This document shows positions 26,707 to 36,263 of a DNA stretch of 49,168 nucleotides, in pieces. Origin of the DNA: an uncultured Bacteroidales bacterium (GTDB lineage Bacteria > Bacteroidota > Bacteroidia > Bacteroidales > Bacteroidaceae); NCBI GenBank assembly GCA_946060685.1, contig CAMGOT010000003.1:1-49168 (forward strand), written 5' to 3'. Below the pieces are notes generated by a model. The model saw only the letters and a list, made by a program, of their open reading frames with translations. It was not told where the DNA came from and ran no database searches. Every line of letters starts with the position of its first letter. Position 1 is the stretch's first letter. The translations under genes and the position numbers were made by a program.

Positions 26707-27393
26707 TCAATCGTGTGCGATTTTGGTGGGGGCTGCCAGGATGCTGAGGCAGGACGGGCAGAGCTCTTTCTTTCCGGCATAGCTTGCTCCTTCCGGGCTG
26801 CGGTACATCAGGCAGGTGGGGACATTCTTCGCACAGCGGGTCAGCCCCCGCGTGTGGAGAAATTCCCGCATGGCTAACTTCCAGAAATGGGCCTGCTTCT
26901 TGCCGTTTTGGAAGGTATGGGAGGAGATGATGGCGGCATTCCCGGGACACGTGCTGAAGCCTTCCACGATCGCCCCGTTGTGGCCATAGAGCGTGGTAGA
27001 GATTTTACGGTCGGTCACGATGAAATGAATCACATCGTTGCGGTTGGAGTACTGGTCGGCTTTCAGCAGGAGATTTTCTGCGCGAAAGCTGTGGGTGGAA
27101 GAGTCGATGTCCGACTCTACCAACTGGAATTCCTTGCCGATGGCCACGATATAGCGGTCGACGATGTAGATTTCGTCGAGATGATGCTGCAACTCTTCTT
27201 TGAGGGCCGCCAGACAGGCTGCAGGAAAATTCGGGGTGGGGTGCAGGAATACCTCGTTTCTGGGCGTGTTGTAGCCCTGGAAGTCATCGTCGGGAGCCTT
27301 CAGGGTACTATCCTGCGGTGTTCCTCCGTTGAGGCTGCATCCAGCAGCAAGGAGGAGGAAAATACATAGAAACAGGGAACAGAGACTTTTCAT
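26707..27393 (-). CDS. Archaemetzincin-like lipoprotein with degenerate zinc-binding motif
   Basis: Lipobox LLLAAGCS; VIHFIVTDRKISTTLYG...GNAAIISSHTF...KLAMREFLHTRGLTRCAKNVPTCLMYRS...CPSC parallels HExxHxxGxxHC..CxM..CxxC. Confidence 0.65.
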   Translation of the reverse strand: MKSLCSLFLCIFLLLAAGCSLNGGTPQDSTLKAPDDDFQGYNTPRNEVFLHPTPNFPAACLAALKEELQHHLDEIYIVDRYIVAIGKEFQLVESDIDSSTHSFRAENLLLKADQYSNRNDVIHFIVTDRKISTTLYGHNGAIVEGFSTCPGNAAIISSHTFQNGKKQAHFWKLAMREFLHTRGLTRCAKNVPTCLMYRSPEGASYAGKKELCPSCLSILAAPTKIAHD

Positions 27394-27558
27394 GATGGAA
27401 TGTGGGGGAATGGGCTGTTGACGAACGAGAAATGCCGAACGGAAACCGGGCCGAACGGACGAGAGGGTACGAAACTGGCGAGCGGAGACTGGCAATACGA
27501 AAAAGGAACTACGAGATGAACCATGCAGGAGGGTTGACGGCTGGCTGCCGAGTCTGCG

Positions 27559-29073
27559 CTAATCCCTGCTTTTCAATATCCTATGAATATGCTGCTCGCG
27601 ATGTGTGAGCAGCACTTCTATGCCGAACCGCTCGTTGAGATGCTGTGCGAGATGCTCCGCACAGTACACCGAACGATGCTGTCCGCCCGTGCAGCCGAAG
27701 GCAAACATCAGATGGGTGAATCCGCGCTCCATATAGCGTTTGCAATGGGCATCGGCCAGATGATACACGGAGTCGAGAAAGGTGAGGATTTCGCCGTCTT
27801 CCTCCAGGAATCGGACGACGGGAGCATCCAGTCCTGTGAGCATTTTGTAGGGCTCGTAGCGTCCGGGATTGTGGGTGGAGCGGCAATCGAACACATAGCC
27901 TCCGCCATTCCCACTATCATCGGCAGGAATCCCCTTTTTGTAGCTGAAGCTGAACACGCGCACCACGAGCCTCGGCCTCACCACATCCTCCGAGGCGGCA
28001 GGATGGTCGGCCCCGGCTTCCGCGAGATGGCGCGTTTCGGCAGCCGAAGGAATGTTGAAGCGGGGCAAATCCGTGAGGCGTTGAAGCGTGTCCTTGAGGT
28101 ATGGATAAGGGTCGGCAATCCCCTCGAAGAGCATGCGCCGGAGGCTGGAGAGGGCATGGGGGATGGAATCTATGAAATATTTTTTACGTTCGAAATATCC
28201 CCGTAGTCCATATGCCCCCAGCACCTGAAGGAGCCTGAAGAGCACGAAACGCTGGAGATTGGAGCGGAAGGCTTCGGGGTCGAAACTGATGAGTCCGGCA
28301 AGTGCCTGGATATACTCGTCAATCAGCATTTCGCGGAGACGTTGGGGATAGCGGGCGGAAGCCTGCCAGAGGAAGGATGCCACATCATATTGCAACGGGC
28401 CCTCCTGCCCTCCCTGAAAGTCGATGAAGAAAGGCTTGCCGTCGCAGAGCATGACGTTGCGGGCCTGGAAATCGCGGTAGAGGAAAGTGCTTTGTTGCGG
28501 GGCGCATGCCGCAAGATCTTCGGCAAGGGCATGGAAGTCATCCTCCAGCCGCACTTCATCGACGGGAAGGTCGGTCGTGCGCAGGAAGCAGTATTTGAAA
28601 TAGTTGAGGTCGAACATGGCTGCCCGGGCGCTGAAGCGTTCTGGCGGGAGCAGGCGCGAGGGATCCATGCCGCGTGCCCCCTCCACCTGGATGCGCGGGA
28701 GCAGGCGTATGGTGGTGCGCAGGAGTGCCACTTCGGCATCGTCGTATTGTCCCTCATGGCTGCGGCCCTGTGCCAGGGCATCATAGAGGGAGCGGCATCC
28801 GAGGTCGGTCTGAAGATACCGCATGCCATCATCGCTCACCCCCAGGATTTCGGGCACCGGAAGCCCCTGCTCCCGGAAATGCCTGGAGAGATAGATGAAG
28901 GTACGGTTTTCCTCGATGGCGGTACCCACCACCCCGATGACGCTTCCCGGGACTTTTCCCTCAGGAGCTGTCATCCTGACGTATTGGCGGTTGCTGCCCG
29001 CCTTGGCTAAGGTTTCTACTTTTAAGGGTGCGTGGCCGAAGGTGGCTTTATAGAGCGTTTGAAGTTGTTGCAT
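27559..29073 (-). CDS. AmgK-like phosphotransferase fused to a RapZ C-terminal domain
   Basis: N-half LYRDFQARNVML...FIDFQGGQEGPLQYDVASFLWQ (APH/AmgK); C-half THLMFAFGCTGGQHRSVYCAEHLAQHL...THREQH (RapZ-C). Confidence 0.88.
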   Translation of the reverse strand: MQQLQTLYKATFGHAPLKVETLAKAGSNRQYVRMTAPEGKVPGSVIGVVGTAIEENRTFIYLSRHFREQGLPVPEILGVSDDGMRYLQTDLGCRSLYDALAQGRSHEGQYDDAEVALLRTTIRLLPRIQVEGARGMDPSRLLPPERFSARAAMFDLNYFKYCFLRTTDLPVDEVRLEDDFHALAEDLAACAPQQSTFLYRDFQARNVMLCDGKPFFIDFQGGQEGPLQYDVASFLWQASARYPQRLREMLIDEYIQALAGLISFDPEAFRSNLQRFVLFRLLQVLGAYGLRGYFERKKYFIDSIPHALSSLRRMLFEGIADPYPYLKDTLQRLTDLPRFNIPSAAETRHLAEAGADHPAASEDVVRPRLVVRVFSFSYKKGIPADDSGNGGGYVFDCRSTHNPGRYEPYKMLTGLDAPVVRFLEEDGEILTFLDSVYHLADAHCKRYMERGFTHLMFAFGCTGGQHRSVYCAEHLAQHLNERFGIEVLLTHREQHIHRILKSRD

Positions 29074-29114
29074 GAGAGGTAGAGGTTGTAAGGGAATGTT
29101 TCGGAGGGGGGATG

Positions 29115-29897
29115 TCAGAGCGTCGGGGCATGGCGTTTCCTGCCGTGGCCCATCCAATATCTGCGCTCCCTCTCCGGGAGTTTTTCGATGGCATAGCGGA
29201 GCATGGTCCGTGGCATGATGTCGGCATGGCGTTCGAGGAAGGCGGCCAGCATCTCCGGGCACGTCTTCCCCATTTCGCGGAGCATCCATCCCGTGGCCTT
29301 GTGCATCAGGTCGTGAGGGTGGTGCAGGAAGCGGCGGGCATAGCGAAGGGCCCATGAAGGGTCGGCCATGCGCGAGGGGTACCATGTGCTGACCATCACC
29401 ATGCGCTGGTGCCAGAGTATGCCGTCGGCTGCCATTTCGTCCAGCAACTGGCGCTTGTGCTCTGCCGTCGGCATCCATTCTGAGGGAGCCAGGAGCCAAT
29501 GGCCCAACATTTTGGGAGAGCTGAGGTCCACCAGATCCCAATTGTTCATTCCGTCGAGGTGGGAGAGGTAGAAGCGTATGATGTCATCTCGAAGGGCGAT
29601 GGCGGATGAATCGTCGCGCAGACGAGGGGATGCGAGGCGCAGATAGCGCGCCAGCAGAATCAGATAGCCGCACAGCCGCACTTCATGCCAGGAGTGACGG
29701 AGCAGGGAGGGCAGTTCGTCGGGAGGCAGGAGGGCATATTCCTTTGCCACAAGCCTCACCGTGGGGTTTCGTATGCCCAGAAACTCGTCGCCCGCCCCAT
29801 ATTCGCCGGGAGCAGTCTTGAAGAAGCGCATGAGGACTTCGCGTTGGGCATCGTCGCGCAAGGCTTCCATCTGCTGGATGATATCTTCGGCTTTCAT
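29115..29897 (-). CDS. DNA alkylation repair protein (AlkD-like HEAT-repeat glycosylase)
   Basis: FFKTAPGEYGAGDEFLGIRNPTVRLVAKEY...HEVRLCGYLILLARY...NNWDLVDLSSPKMLGHWL...HKATGWMLREMGK. Confidence 0.92.
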   Translation of the reverse strand: MKAEDIIQQMEALRDDAQREVLMRFFKTAPGEYGAGDEFLGIRNPTVRLVAKEYALLPPDELPSLLRHSWHEVRLCGYLILLARYLRLASPRLRDDSSAIALRDDIIRFYLSHLDGMNNWDLVDLSSPKMLGHWLLAPSEWMPTAEHKRQLLDEMAADGILWHQRMVMVSTWYPSRMADPSWALRYARRFLHHPHDLMHKATGWMLREMGKTCPEMLAAFLERHADIMPRTMLRYAIEKLPERERRYWMGHGRKRHAPTL

Positions 29898-29947
29898 GCT
29901 ATACATACTATCTATATGCTATACGTGCTAAATGCGATATGTGCTAA
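29896..29947. repeat. ~16-bp tandem repeat overlapping the alkD-like start region
   Basis: ATGCTATACATACTAT-ctat-ATGCTATACGTGCTAA-ATGCGATATGTGCTAA. Confidence 0.65.
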
Positions 29948-30693
29948 AGGGGTGTTCTTGCGGTTTTCTTCAGATGCGTGTAGGCCACAGCCATGAGTGC
30001 TGCGGTCTCCGTGCGCAAGCGGCTCTCTCCCAGCGTGACGGAGCGGAAGCCTGCGGCATGGGCTGCCCTCACCTCATCGATGGTGAAATCGCCTTCCGGC
30101 CCCACAAGTACCAGCGTGGGCACATCGCGGCGTACGGCATCGAAGAGGAAGCATTTCTCGCTCTCGTCGATGTCGGACTGGGCATAACAATGGGCGATGA
30201 ACTTATCGCCGGCAAACGGGCGTGCGATGAACTCGCGGAAGTCGGCCATATCCTCCACCACGGGTTTCAGGGCCTTGTGGCTTTGTTTCATGGCAGAGAC
30301 TGCTATCTTCTCCAGGCGGTCGGCCTTGACGACACGACGCTCAGAGTTTGCGCAGCACAGGAAGTGGAAGCCGTCGACCCCCACCTCTGTGGCCTTCTCC
30401 AACATCCATTCCATGCGGTCGATGTTTTTCGTGGGAGCCACTCCCAGATGAATGTCGGACGGCCAGGGCCGTTGCCAGGCGGTGGAGGATTTGATATTGA
30501 CATAGCATTCGGGATGCTTGCCCGACCCTCCAGGCGATGCCGTACCCTCGAAGAAATGTCCCTGACCATCCGTCACCCATAGCCTGTCGCCCTCCTTCAT
30601 GCGCAATACGCGCACGGCGTGGGCAGCATCGTCTTCGCTTAAGGCAGGGTGAATTTCGAGGTTCGGAGCATAGAAAAGATGCACTTCTTTCAT
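29944..30693 (-). CDS. rsmE: 16S rRNA m3U1498 methyltransferase (RsmE)
   Basis: HAVRVLRMKEGDRLWVTDGQGHFFEG...LVLVGPEGDFTIDEV...SVTLGESRLRTETAALMAV. Confidence 0.94.
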   Translation of the reverse strand: MKEVHLFYAPNLEIHPALSEDDAAHAVRVLRMKEGDRLWVTDGQGHFFEGTASPGGSGKHPECYVNIKSSTAWQRPWPSDIHLGVAPTKNIDRMEWMLEKATEVGVDGFHFLCCANSERRVVKADRLEKIAVSAMKQSHKALKPVVEDMADFREFIARPFAGDKFIAHCYAQSDIDESEKCFLFDAVRRDVPTLVLVGPEGDFTIDEVRAAHAAGFRSVTLGESRLRTETAALMAVAYTHLKKTARTPL

Positions 30694-30765
30694 AAAATCA
30701 ATACGAATTTGGGCACGAAAATACGAATTTTTCGGAAAAACATCCGGCCTTACAGGAAAAAACGT

Positions 30766-30773
30766 TAAATTTG
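30766..30773 (+). promoter_or_regulatory. -7 box TAAATTTG for hpt
   Basis: TAnnTTTG match ~18 bp upstream of the ATG at 30791. Confidence 0.5.
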
Positions 30774-30790
30774 CCGCAAAATATCCACGT

Positions 30791-31324
30791 ATGGACACGA
30801 TTTTAGTCAAAGACCGCTACTTCAAGCCCTTCATTACCGCCGACGAGATTGCCCGCCGCGTAGAGGAACTGGGAGCAAGAATTTCCGCTGACCTTCAAGG
30901 CCGCAATCCCCTGTTCCTTGCCATCCTGAACGGTTCGTTTGTCTTCGCCGCCGACCTTGTGCGGCAAGTGACCGTGCCGTTCTCTATTTCCTTCATGCGC
31001 GTGAGCAGTTATGAGGGCATGGCGAGTACGGGAACGCTTAGGGAGGTGCTCGGGCTGACGGAGGATATTGAAGGGTGTACGGTGGTCATCATTGAGGATA
31101 TCATCGATTCCGGACTTACCATGCGCTCGCTGGTCGACAGCCTGAAGGCCCTGCGCCCTGCCGACCTGCGCATCTGTACGCTCCTGACAAAGCCGGGAAA
31201 CCTGCAGACGCAGCTTGACATCGACTATTGTGCCTTCGAGATTCCCAATGATTTCATCGTGGGTTACGGACTGGACTACGACGGCTTCGGACGAGGTCTG
31301 CCCGAAATCTACGTCGTGGAATAG
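30791..31324 (+). CDS. hpt: Hypoxanthine phosphoribosyltransferase
   Basis: LFLAILNGSFVFAADLVR...VVIIEDIIDSGLTMRSLVDSL...FIVGYGLDYDGFGRGLPEIYVV. Confidence 0.95.
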   Translation: MDTILVKDRYFKPFITADEIARRVEELGARISADLQGRNPLFLAILNGSFVFAADLVRQVTVPFSISFMRVSSYEGMASTGTLREVLGLTEDIEGCTVVIIEDIIDSGLTMRSLVDSLKALRPADLRICTLLTKPGNLQTQLDIDYCAFEIPNDFIVGYGLDYDGFGRGLPEIYVVE

Positions 31325-31395
31325 CTGCACGGGAAGGTGCTTCCCCCTTCCCCTCTCCTCAGAAAACTTAATCCCATTATATCCCCCGAAATATC

Positions 31396-31974
31396 ATGAA
31401 AAATATCATCATTTTTGGTGCTCCCGGATCAGGAAAGGGCACGTATAGCGCAGAACTCGTCAGCAAATACGGACTCGGACACATCTCCACGGGCGATGTG
31501 CTGCGTGGCGAAATCAAGGCTGGAACGGAACTTGGCAAGGTGGCCAAGGAATATATCGACAACGGCCAGCTGATTCCCGACTCGCTGATGATTGATATCC
31601 TCGCTGCCACTTACGACAAATACAGCGGATGCCAGGGCGTCATCTTCGACGGATTCCCCCGCACGATAGCGCAGGCTGAAGCTTTGAAAGCCATGCTTTC
31701 CGAGCGCGAACACGCTATGGGCGTTATGATAGAACTCGTGGTGCCCGAAGATATCCTCATGGCACGCTTGCTGAACCGTGCTGTGGAGCAAGGACGTGCC
31801 GACGACAACGAAGAGACCATTAAAAAGCGTTTCGAGGTCTACAAAAACCAGACGGCACCCCTCTCCGAATGGTTTGAAAAAGAAGGCATACGCATGGTGT
31901 TCCGCTGGGAGGACCATCCTTCCAAGGAGGAGATGGTTAAGGCCATCTGCGATGCACTCGATGTCCGCCAGTAG
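31396..31974 (+). CDS. adk: Adenylate kinase
   Basis: IIIFGAPGSGKGTYSAELVSKYGLGHISTGDVLR...VIFDGFPRTIAQAEAL. Confidence 0.96.
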   Translation: MKNIIIFGAPGSGKGTYSAELVSKYGLGHISTGDVLRGEIKAGTELGKVAKEYIDNGQLIPDSLMIDILAATYDKYSGCQGVIFDGFPRTIAQAEALKAMLSEREHAMGVMIELVVPEDILMARLLNRAVEQGRADDNEETIKKRFEVYKNQTAPLSEWFEKEGIRMVFRWEDHPSKEEMVKAICDALDVRQ

Positions 31975-32127
31975 ACTGGCAGCCCGCAAGGCGAGCCCTG
32001 GAAGATAGCGTTCCGGCAGAACCGCACAGGAGGGTTCTGTCCTTTCCTCCACCTATCCTTCCCTCCCGTACGCAAGAAAATGTGGGGAGAGGATGTCATA
32101 AGCGGGAGGAAGGGACAGAGCCTTTTG

Positions 32128-32153
32128 GGCGTAAAAACACGGCGTAAAAACAC
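32128..32153. repeat. 13-bp tandem duplication in obgE leader
   Basis: ggcgtaaaaacac x2. Confidence 0.75.
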
Positions 32154-32230
32154 ACACAAACGAAGAAGACCGGCGGAGGATTCATGGAATCCTTGAATGC
32201 CGGAACCATTTGCCGTGACAGTATCGTTTT

Positions 32231-32275
32231 TCATGATGGAATCACTTCTCATGATGGAATCACTTCTCATGATGA
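32231..32275. repeat. 18-bp tandem duplication in obgE leader
   Basis: tcatgatggaatcacttc x2 plus partial tcatgatga, ending 5 bp before the obgE ATG at 32280. Confidence 0.85.
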
Positions 32276-32279
32276 TTAT

Positions 32280-33506
32280 ATGGCAGAAACCAATTTCATA
32301 GACTACGTAAAAATATATTGCCGCTCAGGCAAGGGCGGACGCGGCAGCATGCACATGCACCGGGCCAAATACCAGCCCAACGGCGGGCCTGACGGTGGAG
32401 ACGGAGGGCGCGGAGGACACGTGTATCTGCGGGGCAACCACAATTTCTGGACCCTTCTACATCTGCGCTTTGACCGACATATCTTTGCGGGGAGCGGAGG
32501 CAACGGGGGAAAGTGCGGAAGTCATGGCGCAAATGGCGAAGACCGCTATATTGACGTGCCGCCAGGAACCGTGGCCTACGATGCCGAGACGGGCAAGTAC
32601 ATCTGCGATGTCACGGAAGACGGGCAGGTGGTGATGCTCCTGCGCGGCGGACGCGGCGGACTGGGCAACCAGCATTTCGCTACAGCCACACGGCAGGCAC
32701 CACGGTTTGCACAGCCAGGAGAGCCCATGCAGGAAATGATGGTGATACTGGAACTCAAACTGTTGGCCGACGTAGGACTGGTGGGGCTGCCCAATGCAGG
32801 AAAGTCCACGCTCGTGAGCGCCATGAGCAACGCCCGGCCGAAAATCGCCAACTATCCCTTCACCACGCTTGAGCCTTCGCTTGGAATCGTGCCTTACCGC
32901 GACGGACGTTCGTTCGTCATCGCTGATATTCCCGGCATTATCGAAGGGGCTTCGGAGGGACGAGGCCTCGGATTGAGGTTCCTGAGGCATATCGAACGCA
33001 ATTCCCTGCTCCTCTTTATGGTGCCCGGCGATACCGACAATATCCGAAAGGAGTACGAACTCCTCCTGCGCGAGGTGGGGAATTTCAACGCCGGACTGCT
33101 CGACAAGCACAGGATTCTTGCCGTGACGAAAAGCGACCTCCTCGACGAAGAGCTGATAGAGATGCTCAGCGAGGACCTGCCCGACGACCTGCCTGTGGTG
33201 TTTATCAGCGCTGTGAGCGGAAAGAATATGCAGCAACTCAAGGATATGCTTTGGGAAGAACTCAACAGCGAGAGCAACAAGCTGCAGAGCGTGGCCGAAG
33301 GTGGAAGCATCGTGCATCGCGACCGCGACATCAGTATGTTGGCAAGCGACTTTGCCGGATGGCAGGACGATTTTGACGACGACAGCGACGAGCCCCTCGA
33401 CGACTATGACATGGACGAAATGGAGGAATATGACCTCGACGAAGTGGAGGACCTGGAGGACTATGTGATAGAGGAAGTGGATGCCGCTGAAGATGCTGAG
33501 TCATGA
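32280..33506 (+). CDS. obgE: Obg-family GTPase
   Basis: [63 protein letters not shown]; acidic C-terminal tail. Confidence 0.97.
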   Translation: MAETNFIDYVKIYCRSGKGGRGSMHMHRAKYQPNGGPDGGDGGRGGHVYLRGNHNFWTLLHLRFDRHIFAGSGGNGGKCGSHGANGEDRYIDVPPGTVAYDAETGKYICDVTEDGQVVMLLRGGRGGLGNQHFATATRQAPRFAQPGEPMQEMMVILELKLLADVGLVGLPNAGKSTLVSAMSNARPKIANYPFTTLEPSLGIVPYRDGRSFVIADIPGIIEGASEGRGLGLRFLRHIERNSLLLFMVPGDTDNIRKEYELLLREVGNFNAGLLDKHRILAVTKSDLLDEELIEMLSEDLPDDLPVVFISAVSGKNMQQLKDMLWEELNSESNKLQSVAEGGSIVHRDRDISMLASDFAGWQDDFDDDSDEPLDDYDMDEMEEYDLDEVEDLEDYVIEEVDAAEDAES

Positions 33507-34276
33507 TGCGGTATCTGCTGGAATACGATATGGGCAGGGGCATCCGCGCTTTCTCCACGATGCGGGGCGACGCGATGCCTGATGACCCCTATTCCTCGTT
33601 CAACATCACCCACTATTGCGACGACCGCCCGGAGCATGTGGCGGAATGCCGTGCCATGCTGTGCGAAGAACTTGGTATATCCGATGATGCCCTGATACTT
33701 CCCCGCCAGGTGCATTCCGACCGTGTGGTCACGATCGATACCCCTTATCTTGAAGTGTTTCCGCAATTCCGCCAGGAGGCCGTGGGCGAATGCGATGCGC
33801 TCGTCACTACCTTGTCCGGCTTGTGTATCGGAGTGTCGACTGCCGACTGCATTCCCGTTCTCCTCTGCGATGTGCGCCATGGTGTGTGTGCCGCCGTTCA
33901 TGCCGGATGGCGGGGAGCTGTGCAGCAGATTGTGGCAAAGACCGTGCGCGTCATGCGGCAAAAGGGTGCGGAGCCGGAGAGCATATGTGCGCTCGTAGGA
34001 CCGGGAATCGCGCTGGAGAGTTTTGAGGTGGGCGAAGAGGTGGTGGAAGCCTTTCTTGATGCGGGATTTCCGCCTTGCATTCTCTCAAGGGCCTGGCGAA
34101 AGCCCCACATCGACCTCCCTGCCGTGTGCAGCATGCAGCTGGAGCGTGAAGGCGTGCCTCTGCGGAACATCCGCATGACGGGTGTCGACACCTTTACCGA
34201 TTGCCAGCGGTTTTTCTCCGCGAGAAGGCTGGGCATAGGTTCCGGGCGTATCTTCACGGGCATTGTCATGACATAG
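33503..34276 (+). CDS. pgeF: Laccase-domain purine nucleoside phosphorylase (YfiH/PgeF)
   Basis: [47 protein letters not shown] overlap with obgE. Confidence 0.93.
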   Translation: MMRYLLEYDMGRGIRAFSTMRGDAMPDDPYSSFNITHYCDDRPEHVAECRAMLCEELGISDDALILPRQVHSDRVVTIDTPYLEVFPQFRQEAVGECDALVTTLSGLCIGVSTADCIPVLLCDVRHGVCAAVHAGWRGAVQQIVAKTVRVMRQKGAEPESICALVGPGIALESFEVGEEVVEAFLDAGFPPCILSRAWRKPHIDLPAVCSMQLEREGVPLRNIRMTGVDTFTDCQRFFSARRLGIGSGRIFTGIVMT

Positions 34277-34394
34277 CCGCAGCGCGGAATCATCGTTCCT
34301 GGTCCTCTCTCCTCAGGCGACAGGCTTATTATATATATTATTATAAGGAGCGCGAGGGCAGGATGCCTGTTTCACGACGGACTCTCTGCCACGG

Positions 34395-34430
34395 CATTCC
34401 GACAACAACATTCCGACAACAGCATTCTGA
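34395..34430. repeat. 14-bp tandem duplication in proS leader
   Basis: cattccgacaacaa / cattccgacaacag / cattctga. Confidence 0.75.
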
Positions 34431-34494
34431 TTTCATATACAAACTACTTTGTGGTGGGACTACGTGATTCCCCCATAGCATCTACAACAGATAA

Positions 34495-35976
34495 ATGGCA
34501 AAAGAACTAAAAGATCTTACCAAGCGCAGCGTCGACTATTCGCGCTGGTATAATGAGCTTGTGGTGAAGGCAGACCTTGCCGAGCAAGCAGACGTGCGTG
34601 GCTGTATGGTGATCAAGCCCTATGGCTATGCGATTTGGGAAACCATCCAGCATGAACTGGACCTCCGATTCAAGAAAACCGGCGTGCAGAACGCTTATTT
34701 CCCCCTTCTTATCCCCAAGAGTTATCTCTCGCGCGAGGCAGAGCATGTGGAAGGCTTTGCCAAGGAGTGTGCCGTGGTGACACACTATCGCCTGAAGACG
34801 AACGAAGACCATACGGGAGTAGTGGTGGACCCTGCCGCACGCCTGGAGGAGGAACTCATCATTCGCCCCACGTCGGAGACCATCATCTGGAACACCTATA
34901 AGAATTGGATTCAGTCCTGGCGTGACCTCCCCGTGCTCTGCAACCAGTGGTGCAACGTGATGCGCTGGGAAATGCGTACGCGCCTGTTCCTGCGCACCTC
35001 GGAATTTCTCTGGCAGGAGGGCCATACCGCGCATGCCACCCGCGAGGAGGCTGAGGAGCGTGCAAAACAGATGCTCAATGTCTATGCTGATTTTGCCCGC
35101 GACATTCTCGCCATCCCTGTGGTACGCGGCGTGAAGAGCGAGACGGAGCGTTTTGCCGGAGCCCTCGACACCTATACCATCGAGGCGATGATGCAGGATG
35201 GCAAGGCCCTGCAGAGCGGCACAAGCCATTTCCTCGGACAGAACTTCGGAAAGGCTTTCGATGTGAAGTTCGTCAACAAGGAAAACAAGGAAGAGTATGC
35301 TTGGGCCACCAGTTGGGGAGTCTCCACACGCCTGATGGGAGCGCTGATTATGACCCATAGCGACGACAACGGCCTGGTGCTGCCGCCTCATGTGGCACCC
35401 ATACAGGTGGTGATTGTCCCGATTTTCAAAGGCCCGGAGATTGACAAGTTTGATAGCGTACTTGGAGCCTTGGCCGACCGTCTGGCTCAACGTGGCATCC
35501 GCGTGAAGTACGACAATGCCGACAACAAGCGTCCGGGATTCAAGTTTGCCGACTACGAGCTGAAGGGCGTGCCGGTGAGGGTAGTGGTTGGTGGCCGCGA
35601 TCTGGAAGCCGGTACATGCGAGATTATGCGTCGCGACACGCTGGAGAAGCAGACCCTTCCCTTTGAAGGCATCGAGGATCATATCGCAGCCTTGCTGGAG
35701 GAAATGCAGACCGCCATCTACGATAAGGCAAAGGAGCGTCTGGATGCCAATATCTTCGAATGTAATGACTATGAGGAGTTCAAGAACCGCATAAAGGACG
35801 GCGGATTCTTCCTCTGCCCCTGGGACGGTACCGCCGAGACTGAGGCTCAGATCAAGGCCGACACGCAGGCGACAATCCGCTGTGTGCCTTATGGCGTGAG
35901 TCAGGAGAATCTTGGCGTCGATATGGTGTCCGGAAAGCCCGCCGTAGCACGTGTTGTAATTGCACGCAGTTATTAG
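34495..35976 (+). CDS. proS: Prolyl-tRNA synthetase
   Basis: [17 protein letters not shown]...[60 protein letters not shown]. Confidence 0.97.
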   Translation: MAKELKDLTKRSVDYSRWYNELVVKADLAEQADVRGCMVIKPYGYAIWETIQHELDLRFKKTGVQNAYFPLLIPKSYLSREAEHVEGFAKECAVVTHYRLKTNEDHTGVVVDPAARLEEELIIRPTSETIIWNTYKNWIQSWRDLPVLCNQWCNVMRWEMRTRLFLRTSEFLWQEGHTAHATREEAEERAKQMLNVYADFARDILAIPVVRGVKSETERFAGALDTYTIEAMMQDGKALQSGTSHFLGQNFGKAFDVKFVNKENKEEYAWATSWGVSTRLMGALIMTHSDDNGLVLPPHVAPIQVVIVPIFKGPEIDKFDSVLGALADRLAQRGIRVKYDNADNKRPGFKFADYELKGVPVRVVVGGRDLEAGTCEIMRRDTLEKQTLPFEGIEDHIAALLEEMQTAIYDKAKERLDANIFECNDYEEFKNRIKDGGFFLCPWDGTAETEAQIKADTQATIRCVPYGVSQENLGVDMVSGKPAVARVVIARSY

Positions 35977-35982
35977 GAATAA

Positions 35983-36247
35983 GGTGGCTTCTATAAATTC
36001 CCACCGTTAAAAAGATTAATAATTACGGATTAACGTTTGTCATCTTTTGGGTTCTTTTCGGCCTAAATTACAAGTTAAATCGGTCATGTAGCTCGCTACA
36101 CTCCCTCTTTAACCTATAATTTGGCTTTGCCTTGCTCTGGCGCGACTCGGCATAATCCAAACATGTTTGGATTCTGCTCTCGCTGCTTCATCGCTTGGTC
36201 TCGAAAATAACTCCAAAATCTGACAAAGCGAATTTATGGAACCCACC
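35983..36247. mobile_element. Candidate ~265-bp nonautonomous element with terminal inverted repeats (family R3), carrying repeat R2
   Basis: Left end GGTGGCTTCTATAAATTC; right end GCGAATTTATGGAACCCACC (reverse complement GGTGGGTTCCATAAATTCGC); sits between proS and the DUF1599 gene. Confidence 0.55.
36121..36198 (+). repeat. Dispersed repeat R2, copy B
   Basis: TTGGCTTTGCCTTGCTCTGGCGCGACTCGGCATAATCCAAACATGTTTGGATTCTGCTCTCGCTGCTTCATCGCTTGG aligns with 12082-12160. Confidence 0.75.
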
Positions 36248-36263
36248 ATAAAACGGTTCCAGC

